From an uncultured Psychroserpens sp. (GTDB taxonomy: Bacteria; Bacteroidota; Bacteroidia; Flavobacteriales; Flavobacteriaceae), in assembly GCF_947500255.1 (NCBI RefSeq), contig NZ_CANMRL010000003.1, positions 186,001 through 250,000 of the forward strand: a DNA stretch of 64,000 nt, written 5' to 3'. Within the stretch, counting starts at the first letter, position 1. Every line of letters starts with the position of its first letter. Shown here piece by piece: positions 26,062 to 35,795 of the stretch. The notes beneath the pieces are model-generated. The model was not told the origin of the DNA, ran no database searches, and saw nothing but the letters and a program-made list of their open reading frames with translations. The position numbers were made by a program, and so were the translations under genes.

Positions 26062-27222
26062 TTAGTTATCCATATATTTACCCTTCTTACTTCCTTCGTA
26101 CATGACGTATTTCACTAATCGGGACTCCAATTTAGCATTAAATAAATGAATTTTACGTGAAGGACGTAAACCAACATGTTTTAAAGCATCTAGATTAGAT
26201 GTAATAAACCATGCATCTGTTCCTGGATATCCTTGCTTTAACGTATCACCTATCTCTTTATAAAACGTTTCCATATCAATATCTAAACGTTCACCATATG
26301 GCGGATTAAATACCATATGTAATTTATTGTCACCTGCTTTTTGTGTCTTAAAAAAGTCTTCATGCTGAATTGTGATAAACTCATCTAAATGTGCGTTTTT
26401 AATATTAGCCTTCGCCTTAGACACAGCACTTGGTGATTTATCGTAACCAATCATTTTATGATGAAAGTCTCTGGTTTTGCTAAGCAGAGATTCTTCAATC
26501 TTTTCAAATAGGTCAACATCCCAATCTTGCCAGCGTTCAAAAGCAAATTCTTTTCGCATCAAATTTGGCGGAATATTACAAGCAATCATAGCTGCTTCGG
26601 CTAAAATGGTTCCACTACCACACATGGGATCCATAAAATCTGACTGTCCATCCCAACCCGAAAGCATCACTAAGCCTGCTGCCAAAACCTCATTAATTGG
26701 CGCGATATTGGTTGCAGATTTATAACCACGTTTGTGTAACGACTCTCCAGACGTATCTAAAGAAATAGTGCATACTTGACGATCTATGTGCACATTGATT
26801 TTTAAATCAGGAAAGCGCAAATCTACATTAGGACGTTGGCCGTCGGTACTTCTAAATTTATCTACAATAGCATCCTTCGTTTTCAATGCTACATATTTTG
26901 AATGCGTAAATGCTTTAGAATGCACAGTAGCATCAACAGCTAGACTACCTGTCGGCTTTAAATGCTTACTCCACGACATTTTATAGACTTGATCGTAAAG
27001 ATCTTGCTCATTTAAAACACGGAATGTTTTTATAGGCTTTAAAATTTTTATCGCAGTGCGCAACGCTAGATTAACCTTGTACATAAACCCTTTGTCACCA
27101 ACAAAACTCACATTTCTAACGCCTTTTTTAACTTCCATTGCGCCTAATTGAATGAGTTCTCGCTCCAATAAATCTTCAAAACCATACAAGGTTTTTGCAA
27201 CCATTTTATAATTATTCTCCAT
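26062..27222 (-). CDS. THUMP-domain class I RNA methyltransferase
   Basis: A 386-aa SAM-dependent N2-guanosine methyltransferase of the RlmL N-terminal-half/YpsC type, expected to act on 23S rRNA. A THUMP domain spans about 45-160 (LNEQDLYDQVYKMSWSKHL, AFTHSKYVALKTKDAI). The Rossmann domain has DFMDPMCGSGTILAEAA and the amino-methylation motif NPPYGER. The length fits the single-domain form rather than the fused E. coli RlmKL. It diverges from the methyltransferase gene at 27314 with back-to-back -7 boxes between them. Confidence 0.88.
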   Translation of the reverse strand: MENNYKMVAKTLYGFEDLLERELIQLGAMEVKKGVRNVSFVGDKGFMYKVNLALRTAIKILKPIKTFRVLNEQDLYDQVYKMSWSKHLKPTGSLAVDATVHSKAFTHSKYVALKTKDAIVDKFRSTDGQRPNVDLRFPDLKINVHIDRQVCTISLDTSGESLHKRGYKSATNIAPINEVLAAGLVMLSGWDGQSDFMDPMCGSGTILAEAAMIACNIPPNLMRKEFAFERWQDWDVDLFEKIEESLLSKTRDFHHKMIGYDKSPSAVSKAKANIKNAHLDEFITIQHEDFFKTQKAGDNKLHMVFNPPYGERLDIDMETFYKEIGDTLKQGYPGTDAWFITSNLDALKHVGLRPSRKIHLFNAKLESRLVKYVMYEGSKKGKYMDN

Positions 27223-27242
27223 GCTGTACGACTAATAGATTG

Positions 27243-27261
27243 CAAAAATAAAGTATTTTTG
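27243..27261. promoter_or_regulatory. Back-to-back -7 boxes of two divergent methyltransferase genes
   Basis: CAAAAATA (27243-27250) is TATTTTTG on the minus strand, for the THUMP gene; TATTTTTG (27254-27261) faces the plus-strand gene. Only three bases separate them. Neither has a convincing TTG at the standard distance. Confidence 0.45.
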
Positions 27262-27313
27262 TGGCTTAGAAGAAGATTTAAAAATGAGATTCTTATTTAA
27301 CTAGAAAGTTAAT

Positions 27314-28045
27314 ATGACAAAAGACACACAACATTGGTATGCTTCATGGTTTGATACGCCATTCTATCATATTTTATATAAAGATAGAGATCACAATGAA
27401 GCTCAGGTGTTTATGGATAATCTTACTGAATATCTCAATGTTCCAGAGCAAGGAGACATCTTAGATTTAGCTTGTGGAAAAGGAAGACACTCTGTATATC
27501 TCAATAGTCTGGGTTATAATGTCACTGGTGTAGATCTGTCTGAAAATAGCATTGAATATGCAAAACAGTTTGAGAATGATACACTTCATTTCGAAGTTCA
27601 TGACATGTGCAAACCTTACAAAAAACAATTTGATGCTGTTTTTAATTTATTTACCAGTTTTGGATATTTCGAAAATGAGGAAGACAATCTAAGAACCATA
27701 GAAGCCATAAAGGCTAATCTTAACGAGTTTGGATTTGGTGTGATCGACTTTATGAATAGTGATTATGTTATTAACAACCTTATTACTGAAAATGTAAAAA
27801 CTGTTGAAGGCATCGATTTTCATCAAAAAAGAAGTCTTAAAGACGGTTATATAGTTAAGGATATCTCTTTTTCTACAGAAGGTGAAGATTTTCAATTTCA
27901 GGAACGTGTAAAAGCATTTACCCTAAACGATTTTGAAGCGCTTTTTGAAAAAGCAGGCGTATACCTGTTAGACGTTTTTGGAGATTACAAGCTTAGAAAG
28001 TTTCATCATAAAACATCTGAGCGTTTAGTTATGGTTTTTAAATAA
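27314..28045 (+). CDS. Class I SAM-dependent methyltransferase (unknown substrate)
   Basis: A 243-aa protein with the Rossmann core: motif I ILDLACGKGRHSVYL (about 50-64), motif II VTGVDLSENSIEYA, and FDAVFNLFTSFGYFEN in the motif IV position, where small-molecule methyltransferases have a similar segment. The C-terminal beta strands (GEDFQFQERVKAFTLNDFE) resemble UbiE/Methyltransf_25 relatives. Substrate unknown. It is the first gene of a run with ZIP and DUF4268 genes, each 5 nt apart. Confidence 0.82.
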   Translation: MTKDTQHWYASWFDTPFYHILYKDRDHNEAQVFMDNLTEYLNVPEQGDILDLACGKGRHSVYLNSLGYNVTGVDLSENSIEYAKQFENDTLHFEVHDMCKPYKKQFDAVFNLFTSFGYFENEEDNLRTIEAIKANLNEFGFGVIDFMNSDYVINNLITENVKTVEGIDFHQKRSLKDGYIVKDISFSTEGEDFQFQERVKAFTLNDFEALFEKAGVYLLDVFGDYKLRKFHHKTSERLVMVFK

Positions 28046-28050
28046 TATAA

Positions 28051-28725
28051 ATGAATACATATTTATTTCCAGTATATGCGGTAGTGTTAGGTATTATAAT
28101 TGTTGTTATTTTTAAACAACAGAGAAATACCTATACAAAATTGCTCCTCTCTTTTAGTGGCGCCTTTTTATTAGCACTCACTCTTTTTGACCTCTTACCT
28201 GAAGTTTATGAGCATTTAGAAGCCAAGCAAACAGGATTGTTCATTATGTGTGGAATCCTATTACAAATCATTCTTGAGTTTTTCTCTAGAGGTGCCGAGC
28301 ATGGGCATGTTCATATCCATAAAAATGAAACCGCATTTCCATGGCTTTTGTTTATAAGTTTATGCATTCATAGTTTTTTAGAAGGGTTCCCTATTCATCA
28401 ACATAATGATATGGTTTATGGCGTACTTGTACATAAAATCCCTATTGCCATATTATTGACGATGTTCTTACTACAATCCAGTTATAGTAAGCTTCAAATT
28501 ATTTCCTTTTTAACGGTCTTTACCGCAATGACACCCTTAGGAACTTATATTTCTAACGCTACAAGCATTAATACCGAATACCTCAACATGATAAATGCTA
28601 TTGTGATTGGTATATTCTTTCATATTTCTACAACTATTTTATTTGAAAGTAGTGAAGGTCATAAATTCAACCTTTCAAAATTAGTGGCAATTATTTTAGG
28701 TGTTGGTATTGCGTTTTTTATCTAG
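28051..28725 (+). CDS. ZIP family metal transporter
   Basis: A 224-aa inner-membrane protein with about seven to eight helices. A His-rich loop between helices 3 and 4 (HGHVHIHKNE), and conserved polar positions in ICIHSFLEGFPI (the H-S-x-x-E-G motif of helix IV) and HKIPIAILL (helix V) are the ZIP metal-binding site, so zinc or a related divalent metal is likely. The metal is inferred. It lies between the methyltransferase and DUF4268 genes, 5 nt from each. Confidence 0.85.
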   Translation: MNTYLFPVYAVVLGIIIVVIFKQQRNTYTKLLLSFSGAFLLALTLFDLLPEVYEHLEAKQTGLFIMCGILLQIILEFFSRGAEHGHVHIHKNETAFPWLLFISLCIHSFLEGFPIHQHNDMVYGVLVHKIPIAILLTMFLLQSSYSKLQIISFLTVFTAMTPLGTYISNATSINTEYLNMINAIVIGIFFHISTTILFESSEGHKFNLSKLVAIILGVGIAFFI

Positions 28726-28730
28726 TTTTT

Positions 28731-29159
28731 ATGTTTTCAAAGGAAGAAAGCCGTCTACTCCGGCAAGAATTTTGGACCAGTTTTGGAAAATCATTTCCAA
28801 GAAAGTGGATTTTATATGACACCAAAATAAAAGGGTTTTCATTCAAATTTCATTTCGACACAAAGAAGGCATTGGTTGCTTTAGATTTAGAAGACGATTT
28901 AGAAAACCGTATCATCTATTGGGAAAAACTACAATCATTACAGTCTATTTTAAGAGAAGATTACTTACCTGAAGTTTACTTTGAAGAAGAATTCTACTTA
29001 GATAATGGTAAAGAAATCTCTAGAATCTATTTACCTTTAGACCATAAGGTGTCTATTCACAATAAAAACTCATGGCAAGAGGTGATGGTGTTTTTTAATG
29101 AGACTATGAGTAAATTTGAGGCCTTCTTTGAGGAGTATCGTGATATAATAAGCGATTAA
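28731..29159 (+). CDS. DUF4268 domain protein
   Basis: A 142-aa soluble protein: EFWTSFGKSFPRKWILYDTK and KKALVALDLEDDLENRIIYWEKLQSLQ match DUF4268, a family related in fold to restriction-endonuclease-like or DNA-associated proteins but of unknown function in this stand-alone form. It is the last gene of the methyltransferase-ZIP-DUF4268 run. No methylase or nuclease signature residues stand out. Confidence 0.8.
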   Translation: MFSKEESRLLRQEFWTSFGKSFPRKWILYDTKIKGFSFKFHFDTKKALVALDLEDDLENRIIYWEKLQSLQSILREDYLPEVYFEEEFYLDNGKEISRIYLPLDHKVSIHNKNSWQEVMVFFNETMSKFEAFFEEYRDIISD

Positions 29160-29241
29160 TCACTTATGCTTTCATTTTAAATTGAAAAGTATAATAGAGT
29201 AAAATTTATATCTTTAAAACATCAACCTAAAACAAAAAATT

Positions 29242-29613
29242 ATGAAACTTGGCGCTTTTTCAATTAGCTTAGCCGTAAAAGACATTCACGCGTCTAAGGC
29301 TTTTTATGAAACCTTAGGATTTACTGTGTTTGCTGGAGATTTAGAACGCAATTACCTTATTATGAAAAATGGAAACGCTTTAGTTGGCTTATTTCAAGGC
29401 ATGTTTGAAAACAATATCCTGACCTTCAATCCTGGCTGGGATGAAAATGCCAATACACTAGAAGAGTTTGATGATGTAAGAGCGATTCAAAAACATCTTA
29501 AATCGCAGAATGTGAAATTAGAACGCGAGGCAGATGAGTCGACTTCTGGTCCTGCAAGCATTGTAATGCTCGATCCTGATGGCAACGCTGTATTAGTCGA
29601 TCAACATGTTTAA
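29242..29613 (+). CDS. VOC family (glyoxalase/bleomycin resistance-like) protein
   Basis: A 123-aa protein with two beta-alpha-beta-beta-beta modules: FSISLAVKDIHASKAFYETL, LIMKNGNALVGLFQGM, and the closing IVMLDPDGNAVLVDQH. The paired modules may form one metal site per subunit, but the substrate is unknown. It is clearly related to the C-terminal half of the protein at 44765-45640 (shared GLFQGMF, PDGN and DQH phrases). Its TAA overlaps the TAA of the convergent trhA gene in a TTAA. Confidence 0.85.
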   Translation: MKLGAFSISLAVKDIHASKAFYETLGFTVFAGDLERNYLIMKNGNALVGLFQGMFENNILTFNPGWDENANTLEEFDDVRAIQKHLKSQNVKLEREADESTSGPASIVMLDPDGNAVLVDQHV

Positions 29614-30236
29614 ATAACGAAAAAGTACACCATGAAAAAGTGGCAAATGGCACCTCCTAATACAAATAAGTGCCAAATCACATGGTTATAAGGTATTTTA
29701 TCAATGGCATAAAAAACGATTCCCACTGTGTAAAGCAATCCTCCTGCAAACAATAAGTACAATCCGTTAGTATCTAGTCTATCGGCTAAGGTAGAGAAGT
29801 CAAAAACAATTAACCATCCCATAACGAGGTATAATAATGTGGAAAAGGTTTCGAATCTACCTGTAAAGAATAGTTTTAGAATTACTCCAAAGGCGGCAAT
29901 TCCCCAAACCACCCAAAAGAGTACCCAACCTAAGCTGTCGGACAACATGATGAGCAGCACAGGTGTATAGGTTCCTGCGATAAGTAGATAAATGCTAATA
30001 TGATCAACGATTCGAAAGTAATGCTTACGCTTATCCCCTTTTACGGCATGATAAAATGTAGAAGCCAAAAACAAAACGATAATTGAAACTCCGTAAATGA
30101 TAACACTAAAGAGTCCGTAAGGTGTTTCTCCTTTTAAAAAGACAATAAGTAGCACCAAACCTGCAATTCCAAGTGCAGCACCAATACCATGACTCCAAGC
30201 ATTTAAGCGTTCTTCTAGAGGCGATTGTATACGCAT
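29610..30236 (-). CDS. trhA: PAQR/hemolysin III family membrane protein
   Basis: A 208-aa seven-helix membrane protein of the TrhA (YqfA, hemolysin III-like) family, implicated in membrane-energy and lipid homeostasis. The start (RIQSPLEERLNAWSHGIGAALG) has the conserved E...N..SHG motif. LASTFYHAVKG and HVIWHLFVLGGAICHFF carry the conserved Ser/His and two His of the probable metal site. The gene abuts the DUF4294 gene (shared base), suggesting a joint transcript. Confidence 0.88.
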   Translation of the reverse strand: MRIQSPLEERLNAWSHGIGAALGIAGLVLLIVFLKGETPYGLFSVIIYGVSIIVLFLASTFYHAVKGDKRKHYFRIVDHISIYLLIAGTYTPVLLIMLSDSLGWVLFWVVWGIAAFGVILKLFFTGRFETFSTLLYLVMGWLIVFDFSTLADRLDTNGLYLLFAGGLLYTVGIVFYAIDKIPYNHVIWHLFVLGGAICHFFMVYFFVI

Positions 30237-30925
30237 TAGTTTTTAATTTCGGCTGTTGATTTATTCTTTAACCATTTATCAGATAAGTCGTAGTAATCGA
30301 ATTCGATAGCTGGTTCTTGACGTTTTAGAACCCTGTCTTGAAACGCACGTTCTAGGATATCTTCAATAAAGAAATCTTCTTTTATCTCCATTGGGTTAAA
30401 CTCACGCTTAAGAGAAATATCAAACAAGTTGGCTGTACTATTAAACCAAAAGGCACGCCAACCACTGCGCAATTCTTTAATTAACTGAAATGTTGTTTTC
30501 CCAGTTTGTCGATGAATTAATTTAACAAGTATCTGACCTTCAGTTCGTGTGAGTTTTTTGAGTTCTGCAGAAAATTCATCTTCAATATACTTTTGAATTT
30601 TCTTTGCATAACGTTTTTTATCTCTCTTTTTTTCAAGTGTTTCCAGACGCTGCTTTAAGGTAATCAAACGGTCGGCTGCCAATTTAGCATAAGGATACAC
30701 TTTTAAGGTCTTTCTCTTTAAGATTAAGTACTGTCTACGTTCTTCTCGATCTGAAAAATTGATCTTATTAAGCACTAAAACTTCTTTTAGGTCTATAGCT
30801 TCTTTTACAATAGAATCTCCTTCTACATAGATATACTGTACCAATGTAGAGTCTTTTTCAACAGGTTCAACCTGAGCGAAAAGACACAACGGAAAGCATA
30901 TTAAAAGGTATACTACTAATCTCAT
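30236..30925 (-). CDS. DUF4294 domain secreted protein
   Basis: A 229-aa protein. Start chosen at 30925 (MRLVVYLLICFPLCLFAQ is a clean signal peptide); an ATG at 30949 is possible but would place charged residues before it. The mature chain contains KTLKVYPYAKLAADRLITLKQRL, a helical Lys-rich stretch, GQILVKLIHRQTGKTTFQLI and ELRSGWRAFWFN, all typical of DUF4294, which is restricted to Bacteroidota with unknown function. Its last base is the first of trhA. Confidence 0.82.
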   Translation of the reverse strand: MRLVVYLLICFPLCLFAQVEPVEKDSTLVQYIYVEGDSIVKEAIDLKEVLVLNKINFSDREERRQYLILKRKTLKVYPYAKLAADRLITLKQRLETLEKKRDKKRYAKKIQKYIEDEFSAELKKLTRTEGQILVKLIHRQTGKTTFQLIKELRSGWRAFWFNSTANLFDISLKREFNPMEIKEDFFIEDILERAFQDRVLKRQEPAIEFDYYDLSDKWLKNKSTAEIKN

Positions 30926-31033
30926 ATGTAAGCTTACTGCCAAAACCATTCCATTTAGATCATCAAAATTAATTATTTGTTAGTTTATAAACCTTTATTT
31001 CGTGTTAATATTATAATTAAGTTATAATAACAA

Positions 31034-31068
31034 AGAAAACCCAAAAATGATTTATTTAAGGGTTTTCT
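31034..31068 (-). terminator. Likely terminator of the ABC operon
   Basis: On the minus strand AGAAAACCC, a 17-nt loop, GGGTTTTCT, then a T-rich stretch (TTGTTATTAT), shortly after the stop of the permease-peptidase gene. The loop is long but the 9-bp stem is perfect. Confidence 0.65.
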
Positions 31069-31085
31069 CAATTTTGTTAGTATTA

Positions 31086-34000
31086 CTAATTTATGTTCTG
31101 TCGGTTGTCGTCAGAACGTGTGTCAATTAACTTATTGTAAGGGTCTACACCAACTTCGGTAGGCTTTTCATCAACAATAATAGACAGTGTATTATTAATC
31201 TCTGTGATCTTATGTTTCTTTAAATATAGGACACGTTCCTTTTTCTTTCCATCGCTATCATCTTCGGTGAAAATACCAATATCGATATAATCTTCTAATT
31301 TTACTGATAATAATGGCTTATCTTTTCCTTCAGGTAAATACGTAATTGAGTCTCTACCAACCTCAGAATAGTATCGTCTTCCTTTTTCATTATTTCGGTA
31401 TTTACTCACGTTAAATTCGATATCAACTTTATATTTTCCATTATCCATTTCAGTAGTAGAAGCACTAAGAATTCTATTATCATATAGCGTAATGGTTTCA
31501 AACATGTCTTTGATCACATACTGCAAACTATCTGGAGTGACTGCTTTAACATGATTGACCATATCTATTGATGTTGTATAAGGTGGTTCTTGAAATTTCA
31601 CTTTCTCTACATAGGTTTTAAGTGCATTGTTAAGTACATCCTCTCCAATATAATCACTTAAAGCATACAACACTAACGATCCTTTTTGGTAACGTATATA
31701 ACCTTGGCCATCATTATACATTAATGGTTTTTCTCGTTTACTCTCAAAGGTTCTCGATGTTAGATAATCATCTAAGGCTTTCTTTAAAAATTTGCGCATT
31801 TGATCTTTTCCTATTTCCTTCTCAAGAACTTTTAATGATACATATTCCGATAAACTTTCAGACATCATGGTCGCTCCCAAAACATCTGCACCAATCACTT
31901 GATGTGCCCACCATTGATGAGCTACTTCATGAACAGTAATAGCATAAGTGTAATCTACACCTCCATCTTCACTATCATCAACCTCGGCAATAAAACCTGC
32001 GTCGCCAGAAAATGGAATCGTATTTGGAAATGACTGAGCAAACCCACCAGCTGGGAATTCTATAATGCGGACTTGTTTGTGTTGGTACGGACTAAAATTT
32101 TCTGTATTATAAGCCAATGATGCTTTCATACCTCTCATCATTCTATCGAGATTATATTCATGGCCTTTATGGTAATATATCTCTAAATCGACATCATTCC
32201 ATTTGTCTCGCTTTACTTCATATCTAGCAGAATTAAACGCATAGAAATGTAATATTTTACTATCCATCTTATAATGAAAATAACGGCGACCATCTTCAAC
32301 CCATTCCTTCTGTAGATAACCTGGAGCAATTGCGATTTGATCTTCACTCGTACTCACTGTAGCTTCAAAATCGACCCAATCACTATCCTTGGATATATAT
32401 GTGTTTCCTAAGGCAGATGAATCACTTGGGTGAGGTCGCAATGCATTAGGAGGTAGATCATATTTTTTACGCGTTTTGTCATCTCTAAGTTCATTACTCC
32501 CATCATAACCTAAACTTGGAAATAACTGAAAATTATTAAGAAATGTTCCATTTTCAATAACAGGAGAATTACGCCTTAAAATTGTATTAGGTTTATTTTT
32601 GACTGTAAAATGCAACTTCATAGTATCACCAGGTATCAACGGACGCTTTAATTCATAAATATCAAAGTTGTACAAGGTATCTTCTAATACGAGTTGATTA
32701 GCTCTATCAAATTCGAATGTGCTTGGATAGCTATTATGGTTTAAGAAAATACTATCAATTACTTGGTCTGTTTTGTTGACCATGAGATATTCTCCAGACC
32801 CATTAAAATCTCTTGTCTTCGGAAAAATATCCAAGTTTGCTTTTACAGCAATTATTCTAGGCTGGGCAACATCTTGATATTTTTTATAGAGCTTCTCCCA
32901 CTCTACACGTTGCTGCTCTTGTTCTTTTGAAGAATAGCTTTCATTCTTAATATTTGTTTCGTGGAAAATTCTAAAACCTAAAGACAAAAAGCCGATAAGC
33001 AATACTAAAAATGTGATAGCAACTGGAGTCTTAAATCTAGATTTTGCAATTTTAATACGCTCTTTAAACGAATGTGGCAACCCTCTAACCCAAAATAAGC
33101 CTGCAATGACCATCAATACTAATCCACCAAGAACCCAATAGCTTTTATATAATAAGTAGCGACCTAAAGAATCTCCGTATCCATTCATGTCATTAAATCT
33201 AAACCCAGGACCTTCGTTATATTTAAAAATAGGCTGTTCTACACCAGCCAAACTCAAGAATGGAATACCAATCGCAATAACCAACAACACAAAAAGACCT
33301 AGATATGGATTTCGTATCAAAGTCTGAATCCATAGCGCTAAGAAAGCCCAAATCACATAGTTAATAAGCTTTAAACCAAATAATTCTTTAATGTATAATC
33401 CTATCTCAATATCAAAATATCCTTTATATAATTGAAATAAAATTCCTGATATCATAATAACTGTTAACAACAGCATTTGCATTTTTACAATGGCAATAAA
33501 TTTTGATAAAAACAGTGACCAATTTGGAATTGGAGTCACGTCCTCTATACCATTCATTTTTGCAATCTTACTACGGTTGACTAACATTCCTGCGTATAAA
33601 AATGTACAAATATTGATAGCAATTACAAATGCGCCTCCGCCTTGTAACATACGCCATGTTCTAGGATATGATGGTGTTCCGAAAGGGTTTCCTAAATCTG
33701 CAAGCGCTATTAATACAATAATAAGACCTACCAATACAATACTAATAAATGGCCAGCTCTTAACAATATATTTAAATTCTACATTAGATATTTTCCATGT
33801 GTTTTTCAGGTTTTGTAGAAAAGAGTAATCAAAATTAACTTTAGGTAAATTTACTCTTGTTATACCTCCAAAATTGCGTTTTGTAGAACGTACACCTTGT
33901 GATTTTTTAAAGAGTGAAAATGAAATAGCATTTTGGCTAAACTTAAAGAATCTATAAACCAAAGCAAACACAACTGAAGACACACCCAACCAAATCAAAC

Positions 34001-34739
34001 GGTTATATATAATAACTTCTTTAATAGGGATATGCAACTCATTTTGCTCTGCAACAGTCCAATACCTAGTATAATATTGCATAGCCGCTCCACCAAAAGG
34101 GTCTGCCAAGGCAGCAATATATCTATGCTCTGGATCCGATAAAAAGCTCTCGGCCACGCCTTGGACAAATAACAGTAAGATAACAGTTATAAATCCAGCC
34201 GCTATATTTCTTGTAAACGTAACAACTCCAAAAACAATAGCCCCAAACAATAATATATTGGGTAAAATGAATACCCAATACGCATTAAAATAAGATTTGA
34301 AATCAAATGCAGTGATCAAATCAGGATTAGTTCCTGGTAAGCGATACCCAATAAACATTCCAATTCCAATAGTTAATACAACACAAGTTACAATAAGTAC
34401 TGCGCTAAAAAATTTGGCAAATAAATAGCTGCTTTTTGTAAATGGGTATGAATATAAAATAGTATGCATATCACTCTTATAATCTCTATATACTGATACA
34501 CCAATAATTGATGGAAATAAAAAGAAAATAAAAATGGTTAATGAAATAAATAAATTAGCAATACCGAACGGTGAATTTACAGTTCTAGATGAACCGGTCG
34601 TAACTGTTATGCTATCGAATATTCCTGCATTGGCTGCAGAAATAAATAGAGCCAAAGCAAAGAAAATTGCCATATAAATATAGAAGGCAGGTTTTTTTAA
34701 CCAGTACTTCAATTCATGAAAAAATATAGTAGAAAACAT
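31086..34739 (-). CDS. ABC transporter permease fused to an M1-family aminopeptidase
   Basis: A 1217-aa inner-membrane protein. The N-terminal half holds about twelve hydrophobic segments in two ABC-2-type permease blocks (about 1-270 and 320-590). After a large extracytoplasmic linker, the C-terminal third is an M1 gluzincin domain with zinc motif HEVAH (H937, E938, H941) and downstream E961 (SES), so the catalytic ligands are present. The partner ATPase gene lies 32 nt upstream. Such fused permease-peptidases are known in Bacteroidota but their substrate is not; a peptide that is exported or processed at the membrane is an inference. Confidence 0.88.
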   Translation of the reverse strand: MFSTIFFHELKYWLKKPAFYIYMAIFFALALFISAANAGIFDSITVTTGSSRTVNSPFGIANLFISLTIFIFFLFPSIIGVSVYRDYKSDMHTILYSYPFTKSSYLFAKFFSAVLIVTCVVLTIGIGMFIGYRLPGTNPDLITAFDFKSYFNAYWVFILPNILLFGAIVFGVVTFTRNIAAGFITVILLLFVQGVAESFLSDPEHRYIAALADPFGGAAMQYYTRYWTVAEQNELHIPIKEVIIYNRLIWLGVSSVVFALVYRFFKFSQNAISFSLFKKSQGVRSTKRNFGGITRVNLPKVNFDYSFLQNLKNTWKISNVEFKYIVKSWPFISIVLVGLIIVLIALADLGNPFGTPSYPRTWRMLQGGGAFVIAINICTFLYAGMLVNRSKIAKMNGIEDVTPIPNWSLFLSKFIAIVKMQMLLLTVIMISGILFQLYKGYFDIEIGLYIKELFGLKLINYVIWAFLALWIQTLIRNPYLGLFVLLVIAIGIPFLSLAGVEQPIFKYNEGPGFRFNDMNGYGDSLGRYLLYKSYWVLGGLVLMVIAGLFWVRGLPHSFKERIKIAKSRFKTPVAITFLVLLIGFLSLGFRIFHETNIKNESYSSKEQEQQRVEWEKLYKKYQDVAQPRIIAVKANLDIFPKTRDFNGSGEYLMVNKTDQVIDSIFLNHNSYPSTFEFDRANQLVLEDTLYNFDIYELKRPLIPGDTMKLHFTVKNKPNTILRRNSPVIENGTFLNNFQLFPSLGYDGSNELRDDKTRKKYDLPPNALRPHPSDSSALGNTYISKDSDWVDFEATVSTSEDQIAIAPGYLQKEWVEDGRRYFHYKMDSKILHFYAFNSARYEVKRDKWNDVDLEIYYHKGHEYNLDRMMRGMKASLAYNTENFSPYQHKQVRIIEFPAGGFAQSFPNTIPFSGDAGFIAEVDDSEDGGVDYTYAITVHEVAHQWWAHQVIGADVLGATMMSESLSEYVSLKVLEKEIGKDQMRKFLKKALDDYLTSRTFESKREKPLMYNDGQGYIRYQKGSLVLYALSDYIGEDVLNNALKTYVEKVKFQEPPYTTSIDMVNHVKAVTPDSLQYVIKDMFETITLYDNRILSASTTEMDNGKYKVDIEFNVSKYRNNEKGRRYYSEVGRDSITYLPEGKDKPLLSVKLEDYIDIGIFTEDDSDGKKKERVLYLKKHKITEINNTLSIIVDEKPTEVGVDPYNKLIDTRSDDNRQNIN

Positions 34740-34771
34740 AGTGTATTATTTTAGTTGCAAATAAATTTCAA

Positions 34772-35659
34772 TTAGCTTAAAACAGGTTCATCCTGTCGTA
34801 ATGCTATAAAATACACATCGTCTAACTGTGGCTCGGTTGATTTAAAATCGGCATCAGGTAATTGATCTGAAAACACTCTAATGTTTAATGTATTATCTTC
34901 ATTATAATTAGAAGACAACACATTGTATTTAGCTTCATTTTCCTCTAAATTATCACGCTCGATAATCTTGGTCCAAATTTTCCCGCTAAGCTCTTCTCTA
35001 GCTTTTGAAGGCGTCGAATGTTTCAAAATACGTCCACCATTTAAAATAGCCATTTCATTACATAGTTCTTTAACATCTTCAACAATATGTGTCGAAAAAA
35101 TCACAGTGCAGTTGGTTCCTACCTCGCGAAGTACATTTAAAAAACGATGTCTTTCAGCTGGATCTAAACCTGCAGTAGGCTCATCTACAATAATAAGTTT
35201 AGGGCTATTTAATAATAATTGAGCTATCCCAAAACGTTGTTTCATTCCTCCTGAATAACCTGCAACATTCTTTTTACGCACGTCTGATAAATTCGTGATC
35301 TCTAAAACTTCATTAACCAATGCAGCTCGGTCACTTTTTGAAGCGACTCCTTTTAAAGTAGCAAAATAATCCAGTAAAGCTTCAGCAGACATTTTTGGAT
35401 ACACACCAAACGATTGTGGTAAGTATCCTAAAATTCTTCTGAGTGCCATTTTATCTTCCAAAACATTAATGTCTCCAAACATAATCGAACCCGAATCTGG
35501 ACTTTGCAATGTTGCAATCGTTCTCATAAGCGATGACTTTCCTGCTCCATTTGGACCAAGTAAACCAAACATTCCAGTACCAATTTCGAGATTAAGATTA
35601 TCTATAGCTTTGACACCATTTTTATATGTTTTTGTTAAATCTTTAATGACTAGCTTCAT
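34772..35659 (-). CDS. ABC transporter ATP-binding protein
   Basis: A 295-aa ATPase for the permease-peptidase gene immediately downstream. Walker A GPNGAGKSS (about 35-43), Q-loop near LPQSFG, signature YSGGMKQR, Walker B LIIVDEPTAGLDP, and H-loop FSTHIVED are all intact. The C-terminal 70 residues (EELSGKIWTKII ... DVYFIALRQDEPV) are an accessory domain as in ABC-2 type ATPases. First gene of the operon. Confidence 0.92.
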   Translation of the reverse strand: MKLVIKDLTKTYKNGVKAIDNLNLEIGTGMFGLLGPNGAGKSSLMRTIATLQSPDSGSIMFGDINVLEDKMALRRILGYLPQSFGVYPKMSAEALLDYFATLKGVASKSDRAALVNEVLEITNLSDVRKKNVAGYSGGMKQRFGIAQLLLNSPKLIIVDEPTAGLDPAERHRFLNVLREVGTNCTVIFSTHIVEDVKELCNEMAILNGGRILKHSTPSKAREELSGKIWTKIIERDNLEENEAKYNVLSSNYNEDNTLNIRVFSDQLPDADFKSTEPQLDDVYFIALRQDEPVLS

Positions 35660-35795
35660 CTGTTTTTGTTTAAAATTAAATTTATAAGGTGATAAGTGTA
35701 AAAATAGTTCATTTTGTTACAAAATTTAATTGAGTAACATTTTAATACTGAATAAATCCTTTTATTTTTACAGAAATACAAATAACAACATATCT

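Noticed and set aside
35730-35795. N-terminal extension of the M42 peptidase
   Set aside because: The extra 22 residues (Asn, Phe, Tyr-rich) have no conserved look; ATG 35796 gives the standard start.
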